Shown one piece after another: positions 35,870 to 51,185 of a stretch of 64,000 nt of DNA. Under the pieces are notes generated by a model. The model did not search any database, was not told the DNA's origin, and saw nothing but the letters and a program-made list of their open reading frames with translations. The position numbers and the translations under genes are program-made. Within the stretch, counting starts at the first letter, position 1. Every line of letters starts with the position of its first letter. This DNA is from Hyperoplus lanceolatus (Eukaryota; Chordata; Actinopteri; Uranoscopiformes; Ammodytidae): positions 25,448,501 to 25,512,500 of the forward strand of contig CM049400.1 of NCBI GenBank assembly GCA_026929865.2. Direction: 5' to 3'.

Positions 35870-37140
35870 TGTATGGTATTGTTTACACACTGCTGTCCCC
35901 AACTGACACTGGTGCAGGAGCTCAAAATAATCCCAAGAGGAGCCCAAGATACGTTTCAGTAGATGATTCTGCTGCTAAGAAAAAAAAAACATACAACAGA
36001 TAAAATCCATACACAATCACCGAAGGCTTACCTCTTGTAGATGCGTCAACGGTGTTTTTTAAATGACTCAGAATTTGTCATGGGGGTGACATAAGTTACG
36101 CACTATAGCTTTGAGGCGAGCCACTGCAGGTGGATAGGGTAACTCATAGTCAGATATCATCATGAGACTTTGGATACATACATTAAAAATATTATTGTTT
36201 GTATTACAATTTTTTGAGAAATATTTGGATAAAATCTGGCAATATCTAAGTAATATGGAGATTTAAAAATAAAATAAAAAAATCTAGATGTTGGATGAAG
36301 CCAGAATCAAATCTTATGTTTACAACATATTAGTGTCTAAAGTTTTTCCAAAGCAGATTTTGGATACAGCTTTTTTTAATCTAATAAATCAAAAATACTA
36401 TGCCCAGGTAAATTGTGTCATGTTTTAAGAACAACATGTACTTAACTAACCATTACCAGCTGGCTAAAATACAAAAAATGCCATTTAAAGCTATAGTGCG
36501 TAACTTTTTCATGTCTGGATACATTTAAGCCATCACCAAATAACTTGATGCAAAGTTGATTATGCCTATCAGCTCCACAAAACTCTCTCTGTATTTCTCA
36601 GTATGACAGTGTTTACAAAATAGTGTCCCCACCTGACTCTGGTGCAGGAGCTCAGAATAATCCCAAGGGTCACCAAGGTTTCAGTTGATGATTCTGCTGC
36701 TAAGAAAAAAAATTACATACAGCAGATGCAATCCATATACAATCACCGAAGGCTTACATCTTGTAGATGATCTAACGGTTTTGTTTTACTGACTTAGAAT
36801 TTGTCATGGGGGTGACACGGGTGAAGTTACGCACTATAGCTTTAAGGTGAGCCACTGCAGGGGAATAGAGTAACTCATAGATAGCATCATGAAACGTTGG
36901 ATACATACATTAAAACAATACTTTTTTGTATAACAATTTTTTGAGAAATGTTTGAATAAAATCTAGCAATATCTAACTAATATGGAGCTTTTAAAAAAAC
37001 AAAAATCTAAATGTTCAGAATCAAATCTTAATTTCGTTTTTACAACATATTAGTGTCCAATGTTTTTACAGAGCAGATTTTGGATACAGCCTTTTTTAAT
37101 ATTATAAATAAAAAATACTATGCATGCACATGTCAATTTT
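35870..37140. repeat. diverged tandem duplication of about 0.7 kb
   Basis: About 35,880-36,470 recurs about 730 bases later at about 36,610-37,140. Shared landmarks in order are GGTGCAGGAGCTCARAATAA, GATGATTCTGCTGCTAAGAA, CAATCACCGAAGGCTTAC, GTTACGCACTATAGCTTT, GAGCCACTGCAGG, TTGGATACATACATTAAA, ACAACATATTAGTGTC and GCAGATTTTGGATACAGC. Units differ by substitutions and small indels. Unit 2 begins inside an intact TTAA-flanked miniature element, while unit 1 has only that element's right end. Confidence 0.85.
36489..36841. mobile_element. TTAA-flanked MITE, 353 bp
   Basis: The ends AGCTATAGTGCGTAAC and GTTACGCACTATAGCT are perfect inverted repeats flanked by TTAA at 36,485-36,488 and 36,842-36,845. 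TTAA duplication is the mark of piggyBac- or Kolobok-type transposition. The element has no coding capacity. A left-truncated copy ends at about 36,113. Confidence 0.82.
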
Positions 37141-37278
37141 TTTATGTTTTAGTAACAAAATGTGTAATAATCATCACACACATGATTATAGTAAGTTTAA
37201 TTGATGTAAGAGATTGAGATTTCTAGTTGAGATTATTGAAGAAAAGAAAATCTGATAATTGGCGTTAAAGATGTTTAA

Positions 37279-37744
37279 AGGTGCTGTAAGCGGAATGGTT
37301 CTTTTAGCTAACTTCCTGTCAGTTACTGCAGTTAGCAGTCCCCTCGCTCGTCCCTACGTCACCACATTAATGCACTGCAGTCTTCAAGCAGCGAGTTATC
37401 TAGCATCATCTCAGATCCATAAGTGTGATAAAACATGATAAAAAACATCAAAACAGACTTTGAGAAGGATTTTTACCTGCTCCTGCATAAACATTCACCC
37501 ATCTGTCGCTTTGGTGTGCACCGGCAGTGAGACCATGAGTGAGAAGGGTGTCGATTTGTAGCGTTCTCTCTTGTGATTGGATAAAAATTTCGGGATCCTC
37601 CAATAAGTTTATTTGCCGTTTACATGCAGAGCAGCTGACTGAGAGATCGGCTTTATGAAACACGCACATTATGTAAGTGATCACTGTATGAATAAAGAGC
37701 GATTTAACACTTATATTAACATAAATAAACCGCTTACTTCACCT
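37279..37744. mobile_element. TTAA-flanked MITE, 466 bp
   Basis: Left end AGGTGCTGTAAGCGG and right end CCGCTTACTTCACCT are inverted repeats with two mismatches. TTAA lies at 37,275-37,278 and 37,745-37,748. Its termini differ from those of the neighbouring 353-bp element, but the target preference is the same. Confidence 0.8.
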
Positions 37745-37748
37745 TTAA

Positions 37749-39068
37749 GATGCAAACACACCATGTTTAAATAAACACCTCAATGCACATGTTGGACTTG
37801 TTTTCATATATTATACATGGAAAAAACATGTTATGGGAGCAAAACAGCCAAAATCTCAAATTTGACCAGTGCTTTCTAAAAAAATATGTTTTTGCCTTCC
37901 CCGTCTCACCTTAAATGTGCTGTAACTAATTAAAATATGTATATTATTAACTTACAGTACATTCAGGATGGGAAACAATGAGATGGGGGGTAAGTGTTCC
38001 ACCCACTGGCACATAATTGTTTTTAACTGAGCTCCTTCTCACTGTGCCTATAGGGAAAGTAGCTCTTGTCATCTGGTGAAGAGGTGTAGAAGGGATTAGA
38101 AGAGAGAGAGGGAGGTGTCTGTCACAGTGATATCTTGTGCCTTTAGCCAAAGCACATACACTGCAGCAATGTATCTGGGCCTCTGAGAAGTCCCTGAGTA
38201 CAGTACATCAGTACACAGGCATGTCAGCTGGAGAATGTAAAGCAAGGCCATGAGATTTAACTGAACCATACCTTTTACTCACCTTGCCTTGTCGCTTGAA
38301 CCTTGTGAGTATTTCTCTTTTGGCCTTGTGCAGTGCGCTGCAGTGCAGAAAATTACAGCTGTGTATTTATCTCATGGTGTGTAATTAAAAACCAACAAAC
38401 AGCATGGTGCCTGGCTGGGAAACACTCATTGAAAATAGTCATTCTTTTCCAAGGACATGTTGCACTGTTTCCCCGCTTCATGAGCCGAACACAATCCCAA
38501 TGGCAGAGGTGCCGAGCAGATGCTATGTGAATATCTTAACACAAGGCTTTTAACAGCTTCACACTGTCACTGCGGTGAAATGAAGCCGGAACAAGTGTTG
38601 GAACCTTTAGGTACTAGACGCCTCGGTGCACTGTGAAGATGGCATATGAAAGGAAGGTAAAGTTCAACTCCTGATCAGAGTTCATTGCCCATCATTTGTC
38701 CGCATGCATTGGATGGTTATGCTGGAGCACATTGGAACGCATCCAAGATTGAAACATAACTTTGTCTAATCTGTTTTTGCATTGAAATCGTTTTTTTTTG
38801 TTTGGCAGATGTGAAGTACTGTTTCATTGTATCGTGTGCAGAATTTCATTGCCATTTCAGCTGATTGTTACTTAAATGTCACTGGCTTTAATAAGTTCGG
38901 TTCAGGCGTAAGTATAAAAAAAATCCTCTCCTCTCTTTTTTTGTCTTTTTTGTTTAATCTGACTGGGGGGACTGTCCATAAATACCCACAACTTCAGGCC
39001 ATCAGTGTGTTGTCTACCCAACACTTAACTTCTTTCCAATGCCTGTTTTGTATATATAAATATACATA
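37749..39068. other. intergenic DNA, nothing recognised
   Basis: No exon, RNA gene or bounded repeat is supported. A short TATATAAATATACATA stretch precedes the next transposon. Confidence 0.4.
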
Positions 39069-40382
39069 GGGGAGAACGGGGGAATCTGAGGCATCGGGTA
39101 ATGTGAGCCACACCCTGTATCTAGGCAACAGAAAACATTTGTGGTCATGTGAGATATAAGTTTTCAAGCCCCTCTCACTTCCCTTGGCCCTGAAAGAGAG
39201 GACCTCATGGTGCTGTGGTAAGCATGTTTTTTTCACCAAAATAGGTATTTTGCATGTAAAAGTAAATGTTCTTGCTGTCAACTTAATCAACTGTTGTGCC
39301 AAAGCAAATGTATTCACGTAGAAAAACTTCTATCATACGTGTTGATGAACTACCAACATATAAAAACCATGTGATGATATTAGCTAAAGATTAGCCTGAA
39401 ATGCTAAGAGAGGTAGTATTTTCTCAAATTGTGGTGGTGGGGGAAAGTGAGCCAAATGATGTGGGGGAAAGTGCGCCACTGTCTCACTTTCCCCCACCAT
39501 GAGGCACACGTTAAGTTTAATCTTAAACATATTTTAATGTAATATTACATAACATATGTTTTATTTTAATGTCATACACATTGTAGAAAAGCCATCATGC
39601 CAAGGAAATACACCAGGAAGACGACCTGGGGCAACCACATGGTCATGTTACAGGGACAGATGAGAAGGTACTCTTTGTACCTTCTCATCTTTCCCTGTAA
39701 CCTTCAGGGCTGGAATGTAGAGTAGGCCTAGTTGTAGAGTATGACAGGCTGATGTTATAATCCAGTTGGGTCTTCTCCTGTGTTCTGAATCCCAGGCTGT
39801 TCTCGCTGGTTCTGATTTTCCTATGCTTTGACCCCCAGACACAAGCTGGCTCTAAGGGTCCTGTGTGCTGACCCCCAGACTGTGTTATAATCTAACTGGT
39901 TCTATCTTTCATTTGAATCTTATTAAAACCTTTTGAATTATGATATGTTGTATTTGATTTTGATCAGAGTTACTTTCAAGTGTTTAAAAAATGTGCTTTG
40001 CTTAATTGACCAAACCCCATCATTCTTTTACTAGTCCGACATTAGTTCTGGAATGTGTGGCTAGCGTTCAGGATTCTAACTGTTACAATATGTGTTGTTA
40101 TGGTACTTTCAGAGTGGAAAAAGAAAATGGTTCACTTTACCCTCTTGAGTTTTCTGGTCTGTCTCAGTTTACCCCACAGCTGGGGTAAAGTGAGCCACAT
40201 GACAACTTTTTTTTAAACAATCATATTTTCACTGCCCTTTGTCTTGAAAAAATTCTGCTAATGCCCATTTCTAGGAAACTTCCTGAATTAATGGGAAATG
40301 TGTAAATTTGAGTGATACATCCTTTTAGCTCGCTTAGAGGGGAGCAAATGTAAAAAGTGGCTCAGATTACCCCGTTCTCCCC
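39069..40382 (+). mobile_element. pogo-like deletion derivative, copy 2
   Basis: Ends GGGGAGAACGGGGGAATCTG and, inward from the right, GGGGAGAACGGGGTAATCTG, are flanked by TA at 39,067-39,068 and 40,383-40,384. It is the same element as 13,440-14,686, reversed. At about 39,597 the plus strand opens MPRKYTRKTTWGNHM, matching copy 1's MPRKYTRKTPWGNH, before the frame leaves any transposase similarity. It has the same internal AGTGAGCCA/CTCACTTTCCCCC repeats and an added near-palindrome around 39,660-39,700. Confidence 0.78.
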
Positions 40383-40439
40383 TATATACTTGTTCTCAAA
40401 ATTCAACTCTTTTCCAGAGTAACTATTACTTTGTGCCAC

Positions 40440-40728
40440 ACTAGAATAAGCTTTAATTCCTAGATCACCTTCACCATCATTAGACTACTAAGGTGACAGT
40501 GACTGAGGCAAAGGGTCATGAGGGGATGGGACTCGGTGGCAGGGTGGTTTGTTTGGGCAGCGACAGTGTGGGCTTCTCCTGACGTCATTTGTCGGTACTT
40601 GGCAATGGTCGGCTTGGCCACTGACATTTGCTTTCTCTCCATGTGGCCCCTGTACTTTGAGGCCAGATGGCAGATGATGCCTCCAAAGCAGATGACACAC
40701 AAGCACTCGTGCAAGTGTATCCTCACAG

Positions 40729-40771
<43 letters not shown>

Positions 40772-41170
40772 GAGCGTGCACAGACAAATTTACATAAGCA
40801 CACACCCACACACACACACACACTGTACACAATCAAGTTTTCCTTCATTCAGCAGAGCGAAGGGGGCATAGCAACGGATCGATTTGTCACCCAAAATAAT
40901 TTATAAAGTCCTGATAGAATGCCAGAAAGTAAACTTAGGGGGAAAGTGGATGTATTATGATTGGAGCACGTTAGATCGATGCTTGCCTCTCTCTGTGAGG
41001 CTCAGCTTGTTTGTTCAGGTTGAAATATTGTCATGAAGGCTCAGCACAAGGCTCTTCCACCTCCCCTTCATCTGGACTGCAAAATGTGTTTCTCTTCTAG
41101 TCCATCTTTTGGTTACCATTCTGTCTTTTTGTTTTTGGAATCCATTCCTCAGTCACATATGAGGAAAACA
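40440..41170. other. intergenic DNA with CA microsatellites
   Basis: CA tracts are at about 40,731-40,769 and 40,800-40,822. Nothing else is recognised. Confidence 0.5.
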
Positions 41171-41171
41171 A

Positions 41172-42658
41172 AAAGGCCAGGACACACCAGTCCGACTACC
41201 CGAAAATGGTGACTACCGATTCAGGGAGCTCCAGTCTTCCCGTTTCGGCCGAAAAAGTGCAAACTACACACCAAACCGACTGTTGCCTTTCCGTACGCTC
41301 TGCGCTTGCGCGGGACGTAATGTCTCCATAACAGCAGGCGGCGCTAATCTGTATTGTGGCCCGAAAAAATACGGAAGCCGGAAATGATGGGACGGCTCTC
41401 TAGACCATAGAAATACGTATTTATATTTATGGACCATAAAGAGCACCATTTTTAGCAAAGAGTGTCGAGCATGGTGTCGAGCAGTCAACAAGGGTTGACG
41501 CATGCGAGTACTCGCTGAACGAAACAAACAAACTAGGACTGTCAAAATTATCGCGTTAACGCAGAGTGATTAATTTCTGGAATTAACGCGTTCATTTTTT
41601 TAATCGCATTTAACGCATGTGCAGAATGATCCGCCCCGTGCATCCCACCGGTTCTGTACTACAGTCACTCTAAGTTGTGGCTGACCCAGGATCAGTAGCT
41701 GCGCGCAGCCAAACATAACAGCATGCTAGCCCATGCCGTGTTTTAAACTGCTAACGGTCACGTCTGTGTCGGGGGCATAGATAGTTTATAAAATCAACTG
41801 CCGCGGGTGACAGTTGATGTCGGGAGCAACAGGAGGAGAAACATTGTCCACTCTAGTCAGAGCGCGCGAGGACACAAACGTCTGCAGTTTTCAGAGGTGT
41901 GTGTGAGTAGACAACATAACGTCGGCTTCCTGGTACAAATGAACAGTCCCCTAGGACGTGTTCACGCGTACAAACGTACGTACACACACACACACACACA
42001 CACCGCGGACTGTAATCAAGTTGTATTCAAGAATGCACAACCTATAGATTCACAAAATAAATGCCATTATATAGCCTATATTTGCCCAAAGACATAGTAA
42101 ATAGACAGACCAATTGCATTATGGTGTGGTAGGTATGTATTTTACTTGATTTAAATTTATTTTCAGTATTAAAACCATCATTTGGATTTTTAATTAATAA
42201 CAATACTAATTTTAAATGTACATATCCACCTCCTGTCCTTTATCTTTCCGTTCATACAACAATATATAGAGAACATTTTAATTTTTCAAGCATATTTCGA
42301 ATGGTAAAATTAATCGTGATTAATTGTGATTAATCCACAGAATCCTGTGATTAATCTGATTGAAAATTTTAATCGTTTGACAGCCCTAAAACAAACACAT
42401 TAAAACGATGGCTAACTGTTGTTAGCTGTTTGTGCTACCCGCCTCACTTCCGGGCTTCACTGATTCGCTAGCCCTCCACAAATCAAATTGCTCAAACTGA
42501 AAGACTGTCCACCGCCGATTGAACATGTTCAATCAGCTCAAAAAAAGCCCGACGACATCAACTACGACCGATTTCACTGCACACACCAAACAGATTTGTC
42601 TCTTCGTCCCCTCAAAACTCTACGACGGCGATTATCGGGCCGGTGTGTCCTGGCCTTT
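41172..42658. mobile_element. inverted-repeat DNA transposon with a hAT element nested in it
   Basis: Left end AAAGGCCAGGACACACCAG and right end GGTGTGTCCTGGCCTTT are matching inverted repeats, followed inward by related GTCCGACTACC and CGATTATCGGGCC sequences. No direct target duplication is evident, so the superfamily is unassigned. Without the insert at 41,534-42,388 the element would be about 630 bases and non-coding. Confidence 0.72.
41534..42388. mobile_element. non-autonomous hAT element, TSD AAACAAAC
   Basis: The ends are TAGGACTGTCAAAATTATCG and, inward from the right, TAGGGCTGTCAAACGATTAA. The perfect 8-base repeat AAACAAAC is at 41,526-41,533 and 42,389-42,396, although the left flank is itself an AAAC tandem, which weakens the evidence slightly. 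Next to the ends are runs of TTAACGCG and TTAATCGTGATTAAT. It carries a short CA tract at about 41,983-42,002 and no transposase. Confidence 0.82.
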
Positions 42659-42719
42659 AGATGTACCATTGAACTAGATATAATAGCGATGCTGTCACAG
42701 GCCCAGAGATACAACGGTT

Positions 42720-43040
42720 GACAAAAAAACTGAACGCTTAGTGGGGGTGTACATAAGTATGGCCTATTAGCCCTGTTTGGAGGAAGCAAAACAATTTACT
42801 CCCTTTGAAAGTTTGTATCAATCATAAGCATCGCAGCTCGGAGGAGAGGAAAATGAAGGAGAGCTGTCTCTACATACATCATATCAGTAAACTTAGCTAA
42901 TTAATTCAAACTGCCTTTGTTGTGTAACTCTCCAGACTGTGAATGAACAATTATGCAACTCTGTGGGGAATTGAGCCCAAGCTATCCTGAATTTGACCAA
43001 ATTAATACACACAGCATCACATATGGGGCTGATGTTTCCA
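42720..43040. other. intergenic DNA, nothing recognised
   Basis: No bounded feature is visible between the nested transposon and the common fish repeat that follows. Confidence 0.4.
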
Positions 43041-43052
43041 CATGCTGCAGTT

Positions 43053-44510
43053 AAAGGAATAGTGCGCCATTTGGGGGAACATTTGCCTATTAGTTTACCA
43101 GCAGAGAGCAAATGAGAAAACTGATTCCACTCTCATACCTGTCTATTCAGTAAAACACTACAGGAGCCGGTTAGCTTAGCTTAGGCTAGCATAAAGACTG
43201 GACATAGAGGGTAAGCTCACTTAATTACTTATGTTATATGTTTCTTTCATACTACTACTGTCCGCAGGTTGCCTGGCAACTGCTAAGAGCCAATAAATAG
43301 TTTGGCAGGTAACTCCCATGAAAAACAGATTTATCATCTTAACAATTAGATTTTTTTTAGGTTGAAAACAAATAAAATGTAACAGATATTTTTTGTGTAG
43401 GGGAGAACGGGGTAAGTAGGCACACTTTTTACTCCAGTGAGAATTGCTCATCACCCAAACATCTTTCAATAATCATTCCTACATTAAATTGAAGCTTAAG
43501 GTGTTGGCTTGAAATGTGTACCCCTCACTTTTTCTATCTTATTGTAATAAAGAAGAAATTAATCATCAAAGACACCCTTACACATTGTGACAACCAACCC
43601 CATCAAGGGGTCGGTTGTCAAACACTATTGGGTTGTTTGTCACAATATTATCTAAATGGGAATAATATTAAAAAGAAGGCAAGAAAGTAAAACTAAATTT
43701 GAAAGTTTAATTGCATTGTCAAGTTGACAAATAGGCCTACATAACTTAATGTAGCCTTGGCAGCTGGTCTAGTTTGGGATGCACTGGGTTTGTTTTGATT
43801 TTGTTGCCCTTTTTTCTTTTGCATGCTAGCTGCCTTTTCCTGCTCTATTCTTTCCTTCTCTGGGATGTCAGTGAGGATACAGCTTGACAATTTATTTCTT
43901 TATTGGGTTCCTTTTCTGGCTGCAGCCTTTGGATAACATGTGACAACCAACCCCCCAAAAAATGTGACGACCAACCCCAACTTGAATTTCTTGCTAGCAT
44001 CAAGGCCAACAACCATCTGAAAACTAATTAACTTGCTAACCACAATCTAAACTATAGTTTACCCTTCACACTTTGTATGGGTTACAAGTGTTTTGTTATA
44101 AACCCATTGTGTAAAAGCCTAGAAGAAAAATACTGAGGAGCTAAATATTTTCAATTTGACACGAAAAACACAAACAGTCGTCTCTCCTCAAATTCAGCAG
44201 TCTAACTCCAAGGAAGACTATGTAGGTGACCTCTGATCCTAATTCTGGATATTTACATACCAAAATTTCACAGACAGCGCCTTTTGGTTCTGAGATATAA
44301 TGGTTGTGACAACCTACCCGTGTGACAAATTACCCCGCTCTCCCCTACTTTAGAGGTGTTAATAGGCAGATTCTGTTACCTTTGCATAGAGTAAGTTAGC
44401 TGTTTGCAGTGTTTGTGCTAAGCTAACAAAATGCTGGCTGTACTTTCAAATTAAATGAGAGTGGTATCAATCTTTTCATATAACTTGCATTTACACAAAA
44501 AAAAATCCTC
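43053..44510. repeat. common teleost palindromic repeat split by a pogo-like insertion
   Basis: The part at 43,053-43,210 (TAAAGGAATAGTGCGCCATT, GAGAAAACTGATTCCACTCT, TTAGCTTAGCTTAGGCTAGC) and the part at 44,350-44,490 (GTTAATAGGCAGATTCTGTT, GTGCTAAGCTAAC, GAGAGTGGTATCAATC) are the two inverted ends of a repeat family I recognise as widespread in teleosts. The pogo relative at 43,400-44,345 separates them. Confidence 0.65.
43400..44345 (-). mobile_element. pogo-like relative, copy 3 (different subfamily)
   Basis: Ends GGGGAGAACGGGGTAAG and, inward from the right, GGGGAGAGCGGGGTAATT, are flanked by TA at 43,398-43,399 and 44,346-44,347. The interior differs from copies 1 and 2: GTGACAACCAACCCC-type motifs recur near 43,588, 43,940, 43,966 and 44,307. 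A minus-strand frame at 43,693-43,890 reads ILTDIPEKERIEQEKAAS followed by a Lys/Gln-rich tail, possibly the C-terminal end of a transposase. That reading is tentative. Confidence 0.65.
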
Positions 44511-44519
44511 AAATATGTT

Positions 44520-45020
44520 TAGGTTTATGAATAACACCCGTGGCTATTTTTCAGAGTAATATATCAATAATGAAACCTTGTCATCAGAGTGTGTGTAGCG
44601 AACGTGAAAGGAACAGTAAAAATATGTGTCATAAACTCAATTGAAATTCCGTTGAGCGCACGATTGTCTTACCCTTTAAAGAAAATCTTTAGGTGGAACA
44701 GCTTGATACAAAGATAATGATGTATTTCAGTCTTGCAGAAAGAGCAATGTGGCAAATGACTTGGTGAGCTGCAATGAATAATGAGATAACCTGCCTATTA
44801 AAGATGAAGGGGAGGTGTTGAGGTCATCAGCTCCCACACAGCAGCTATTGGATGGCAGTTCAATTTAAAGGGGGGTGGGGGGGCATCCTCTGAGAGTTTT
44901 GTAATTAATCAAAGTCCCCCTTTAAACTAAAAAAATTCACATAATTTTTATCTGCTCGTCTCCCACGTGCAAAGCCCCTTGTGTGATGTGAGCCCATATC
45001 TTAATTACTCTCAGATCACT
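44520..45020. other. intergenic DNA, nothing recognised
   Basis: Apart from a short GGGGTGGGGGGGC run at about 44,870 no feature is supported. Confidence 0.4.
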
Positions 45021-45032
45021 GATACCCCCCTT

Positions 45033-48130
<3,098 letters not shown>

Positions 48131-48135
48131 TTTAC

Positions 48136-48137
<2 letters not shown>

Positions 48138-48206
<69 letters not shown>
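48138..48206. repeat. (GT)n microsatellite
   Basis: Uninterrupted GT dinucleotides for about 68 bases. Confidence 0.98.
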
Positions 48207-51185
48207 TGTGTGTACGAGTGTGTGCAAGCGTCTCTCCGTGAGTCCTTTTTTTAATTGTGAATTTCTGAATCTGCGTTTGAATTTCTTGGCTTTATTTTGT
48301 ATTTATTTTTTTGTTTCTTGTGTGCGATGTTGTGCATCCGCATCCATGTGCATACGTTTCACGCACACGCCTTTATTCTCTGTTTGAGGGAGTGCTTGGT
48401 TGAAGATTCACAGCATACCTTTTTTCTGAGGCTGAACCATCTACTTTTAGCTGACAGCAAATAGTTGAGCAGAACCAATTTAATCTTGTTTTTCATCCCA
48501 GGATGACATAAGGGAGAATAAAGCAGTGAAGCTTGTCCTAACTCTCCTGGTTGAGGCAGCCACAATGGGCAGCTGTACTCCGAGGAATAGATGGTAATTG
48601 CAATGTGTTGATTTGAACTTTTATAGGCATGGTGGGAAGCTATGGTAACACAGTGTGGTTAAGTATATCCATACACTGTGGGCTCAGACATACTGCAACC
48701 CCTCTCCCAGTATTCTAACAGCTTCCAGGGAAAATTTGCAGCTCAGTAAAATACTACCTGACAGATCGATTCTCCAGTTGTTCCTGCAATTAATGGACGA
48801 TTCACTCCTACCATGGGAAAAAATAATCCCCTGGGTAGTTTTTTCTCAGTAGAATGGGGGGCACAAACGTTGCTCTCCCACATCTCATAAATGTCACAAT
48901 TAAAACCAACCACCAGCTCTGTGTACATTACAATGCCTCCTGGGGGACAGCTTGACATTTGGACAATCATGTTGAGTTTCTCATCACGAAAAGAAGTTGG
49001 ATTTGATGTTCCCTGAAGAGGTTGCGCATTGCAGCATTATTAGACTCATTTGCAGAGAACGAGGTAATTGCACTGGAAGTAAAGGCAGAATGTTGCGCAT
49101 ATATTCATAGCAGAACGGACCACTACCGAAATAGGCCTTTTCAATGACGGCAAATCTATACATAGAGCTGGTCCGAGCTGAAGTGTTGCTGGTGAGGAGC
49201 ACACACACCAGCTGTCACTGTGGGGAAAGAGGAGAAAATAGCTTTCATCACTGAGGGGAGAGGACTGTCAGGCCACCGGGAGGCAGAGACTGAGTCAGTC
49301 ATACATTTAAAAAAAAAGAAATGGGTAAACTAGAATTTGTCTGCAGGCATCCAGAGCGTTATACGTAACATAGCGGAATTGCTCATCCTCCCAAGAGAAT
49401 CCAAAGATGAACCGGGTAAAGCTGCGAATAAAAAAAAAAACTTTCAGCTCCCAGAATTTTGCAAGAGTCCAAAACCAGATTAATGTATAGCTTTGCACCA
49501 AGTAGTGGATGAAAGTTTAAAGAAAAGGCCCCCTGATTGTTTTTATATATAACCCCTAGGTCTGGATAGTACTGAACCAGTGCTGACTCTGTCTAGACTT
49601 CCTCCACTTTGAATGAGTGAAACTGGGTAGCTTAATCATCGCCCTGTTGCTTATTTCTTGTTGATGGACAAAATTATGGGATTTGAATAAGAGGATTAAA
49701 ATGACAGCAGTTAATGAGACACAGCTGGGACTGGATCACAACAGAACTAAATTGTATCCCCCCCGTCGCCCCGTTGGACTTACAAATCCATAAACACATA
49801 AACAGACAACGCATGCACACATGGGCATACACATCAGCACACAAGCCCATATGGTCCCCCCCCCCCTTCTCTCTCTCTTATTCTTTTTCACTCTAACACA
49901 CACCTACAAGCCGAGATAAAAGCTGCCACTCACTTCTACATTATGCTTATTGCACATGGTTTATTATCCCATTCGAGTGAACTAAAGTCATTTCCTGTCT
50001 TTTCTACAGGATTTGGAGCATTTAACCCAACAGGAAACACTGGGAATAATAACATAATAAGTAAGCTCTCCCCCAAACCCCTCCTCATTTAAATGTCGGT
50101 TATAGGCAGTCGGCTTAAATATGTACATGACAATGAGGCTTCTGATCTTGTTAGCGAAATTCAAGGTTGATCCATGTCATGTTACCAACTTGATCCATGC
50201 TTTGGACAGGATAAATGGGAGTATATGGGATCTTTAAGACCAAATATGACTAAACGTTCACCCCCTTCTGACATGGAATTAATACTGATACAAAAAGTGC
50301 CACTTGGGGGCAGCGGGACAAGCTGTTATCAAAACTCTGACATATTATACCAATTTTCTTTTCTTTTTTTACTACAACGACTACAACAACTACATCTATA
50401 TTTACACATACAACAGAGCAACATTAGCATACATTTGAAGTTGTGTGTCTGGTCACCCGACCTTGTATCTAATGTGGGTCTATTGGTGCTTTTTCGGTAC
50501 ATGATACTGGCTCTACTCTATTCTAGTCTCCGCTACTTGCCTTTTTTGGTTTTTCCAATATGTTAAAGTACCTGGTACTTGGAACCTACTATTTTGTTAC
50601 CTCCTCTGCCGATGTTCCTAAACAGTAGGTACCAGCTTCTAAACGTGATTGGTCAGAGATTGTGTCACCGATGGGGGTACGAGCTGAGGCTACAAAGCCA
50701 TTGTTTTTTTATATATATAAAAAAAACATTAATTCCAAATGAGAAACTGTCTTTAATTTATATGTGTATAAAACCACAGACTGTACCTTTTTAACAGCAT
50801 ATAATCTTCATACTGTATATTTTCTATGTAAATGTCAATATATGATATTAAATGTGGTAGCTATTGTACCCTGCATATGGAACAGAGCCTGCATTCATCA
50901 GATGTTCCTGTGATTGATTTCCTGTGATGATCACTGCCATGATCTTTTCTGTCACCAGATTTGTCATCCAATTTTTTCCACTAAGTCAAACCTTCCAATC
51001 CTTCCACCTTTATCTTTCCACTCTCGTAATGACAAGTAGCCTCTCTGTATCTGATGGTGACTCGGCTGGTCCGATGTGCATAAAATGTTAATGACATTCC
51101 CGGACATCCAGTCCTCGTGAGCAGCCTGCAGCAACCCAAGGCACACTAAAGACAAACATGCTTAATTAAATTCATGGGGACAGAG
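48207..51185. other. intergenic DNA, nothing recognised
   Basis: No exon, RNA gene or bounded transposon is supported. The 130-codon frame at 50,174-50,566 has no domain. Confidence 0.4.

Noticed and set aside
38994..39317. Open frame starting MNTFALAQQLIKLTAR, also present at 14,438-14,701 on the other strand
   Set aside because: The similarity is explained by the two copies of the pogo-like repeat. The frame lies antisense to the retained transposase start and shows no domain.
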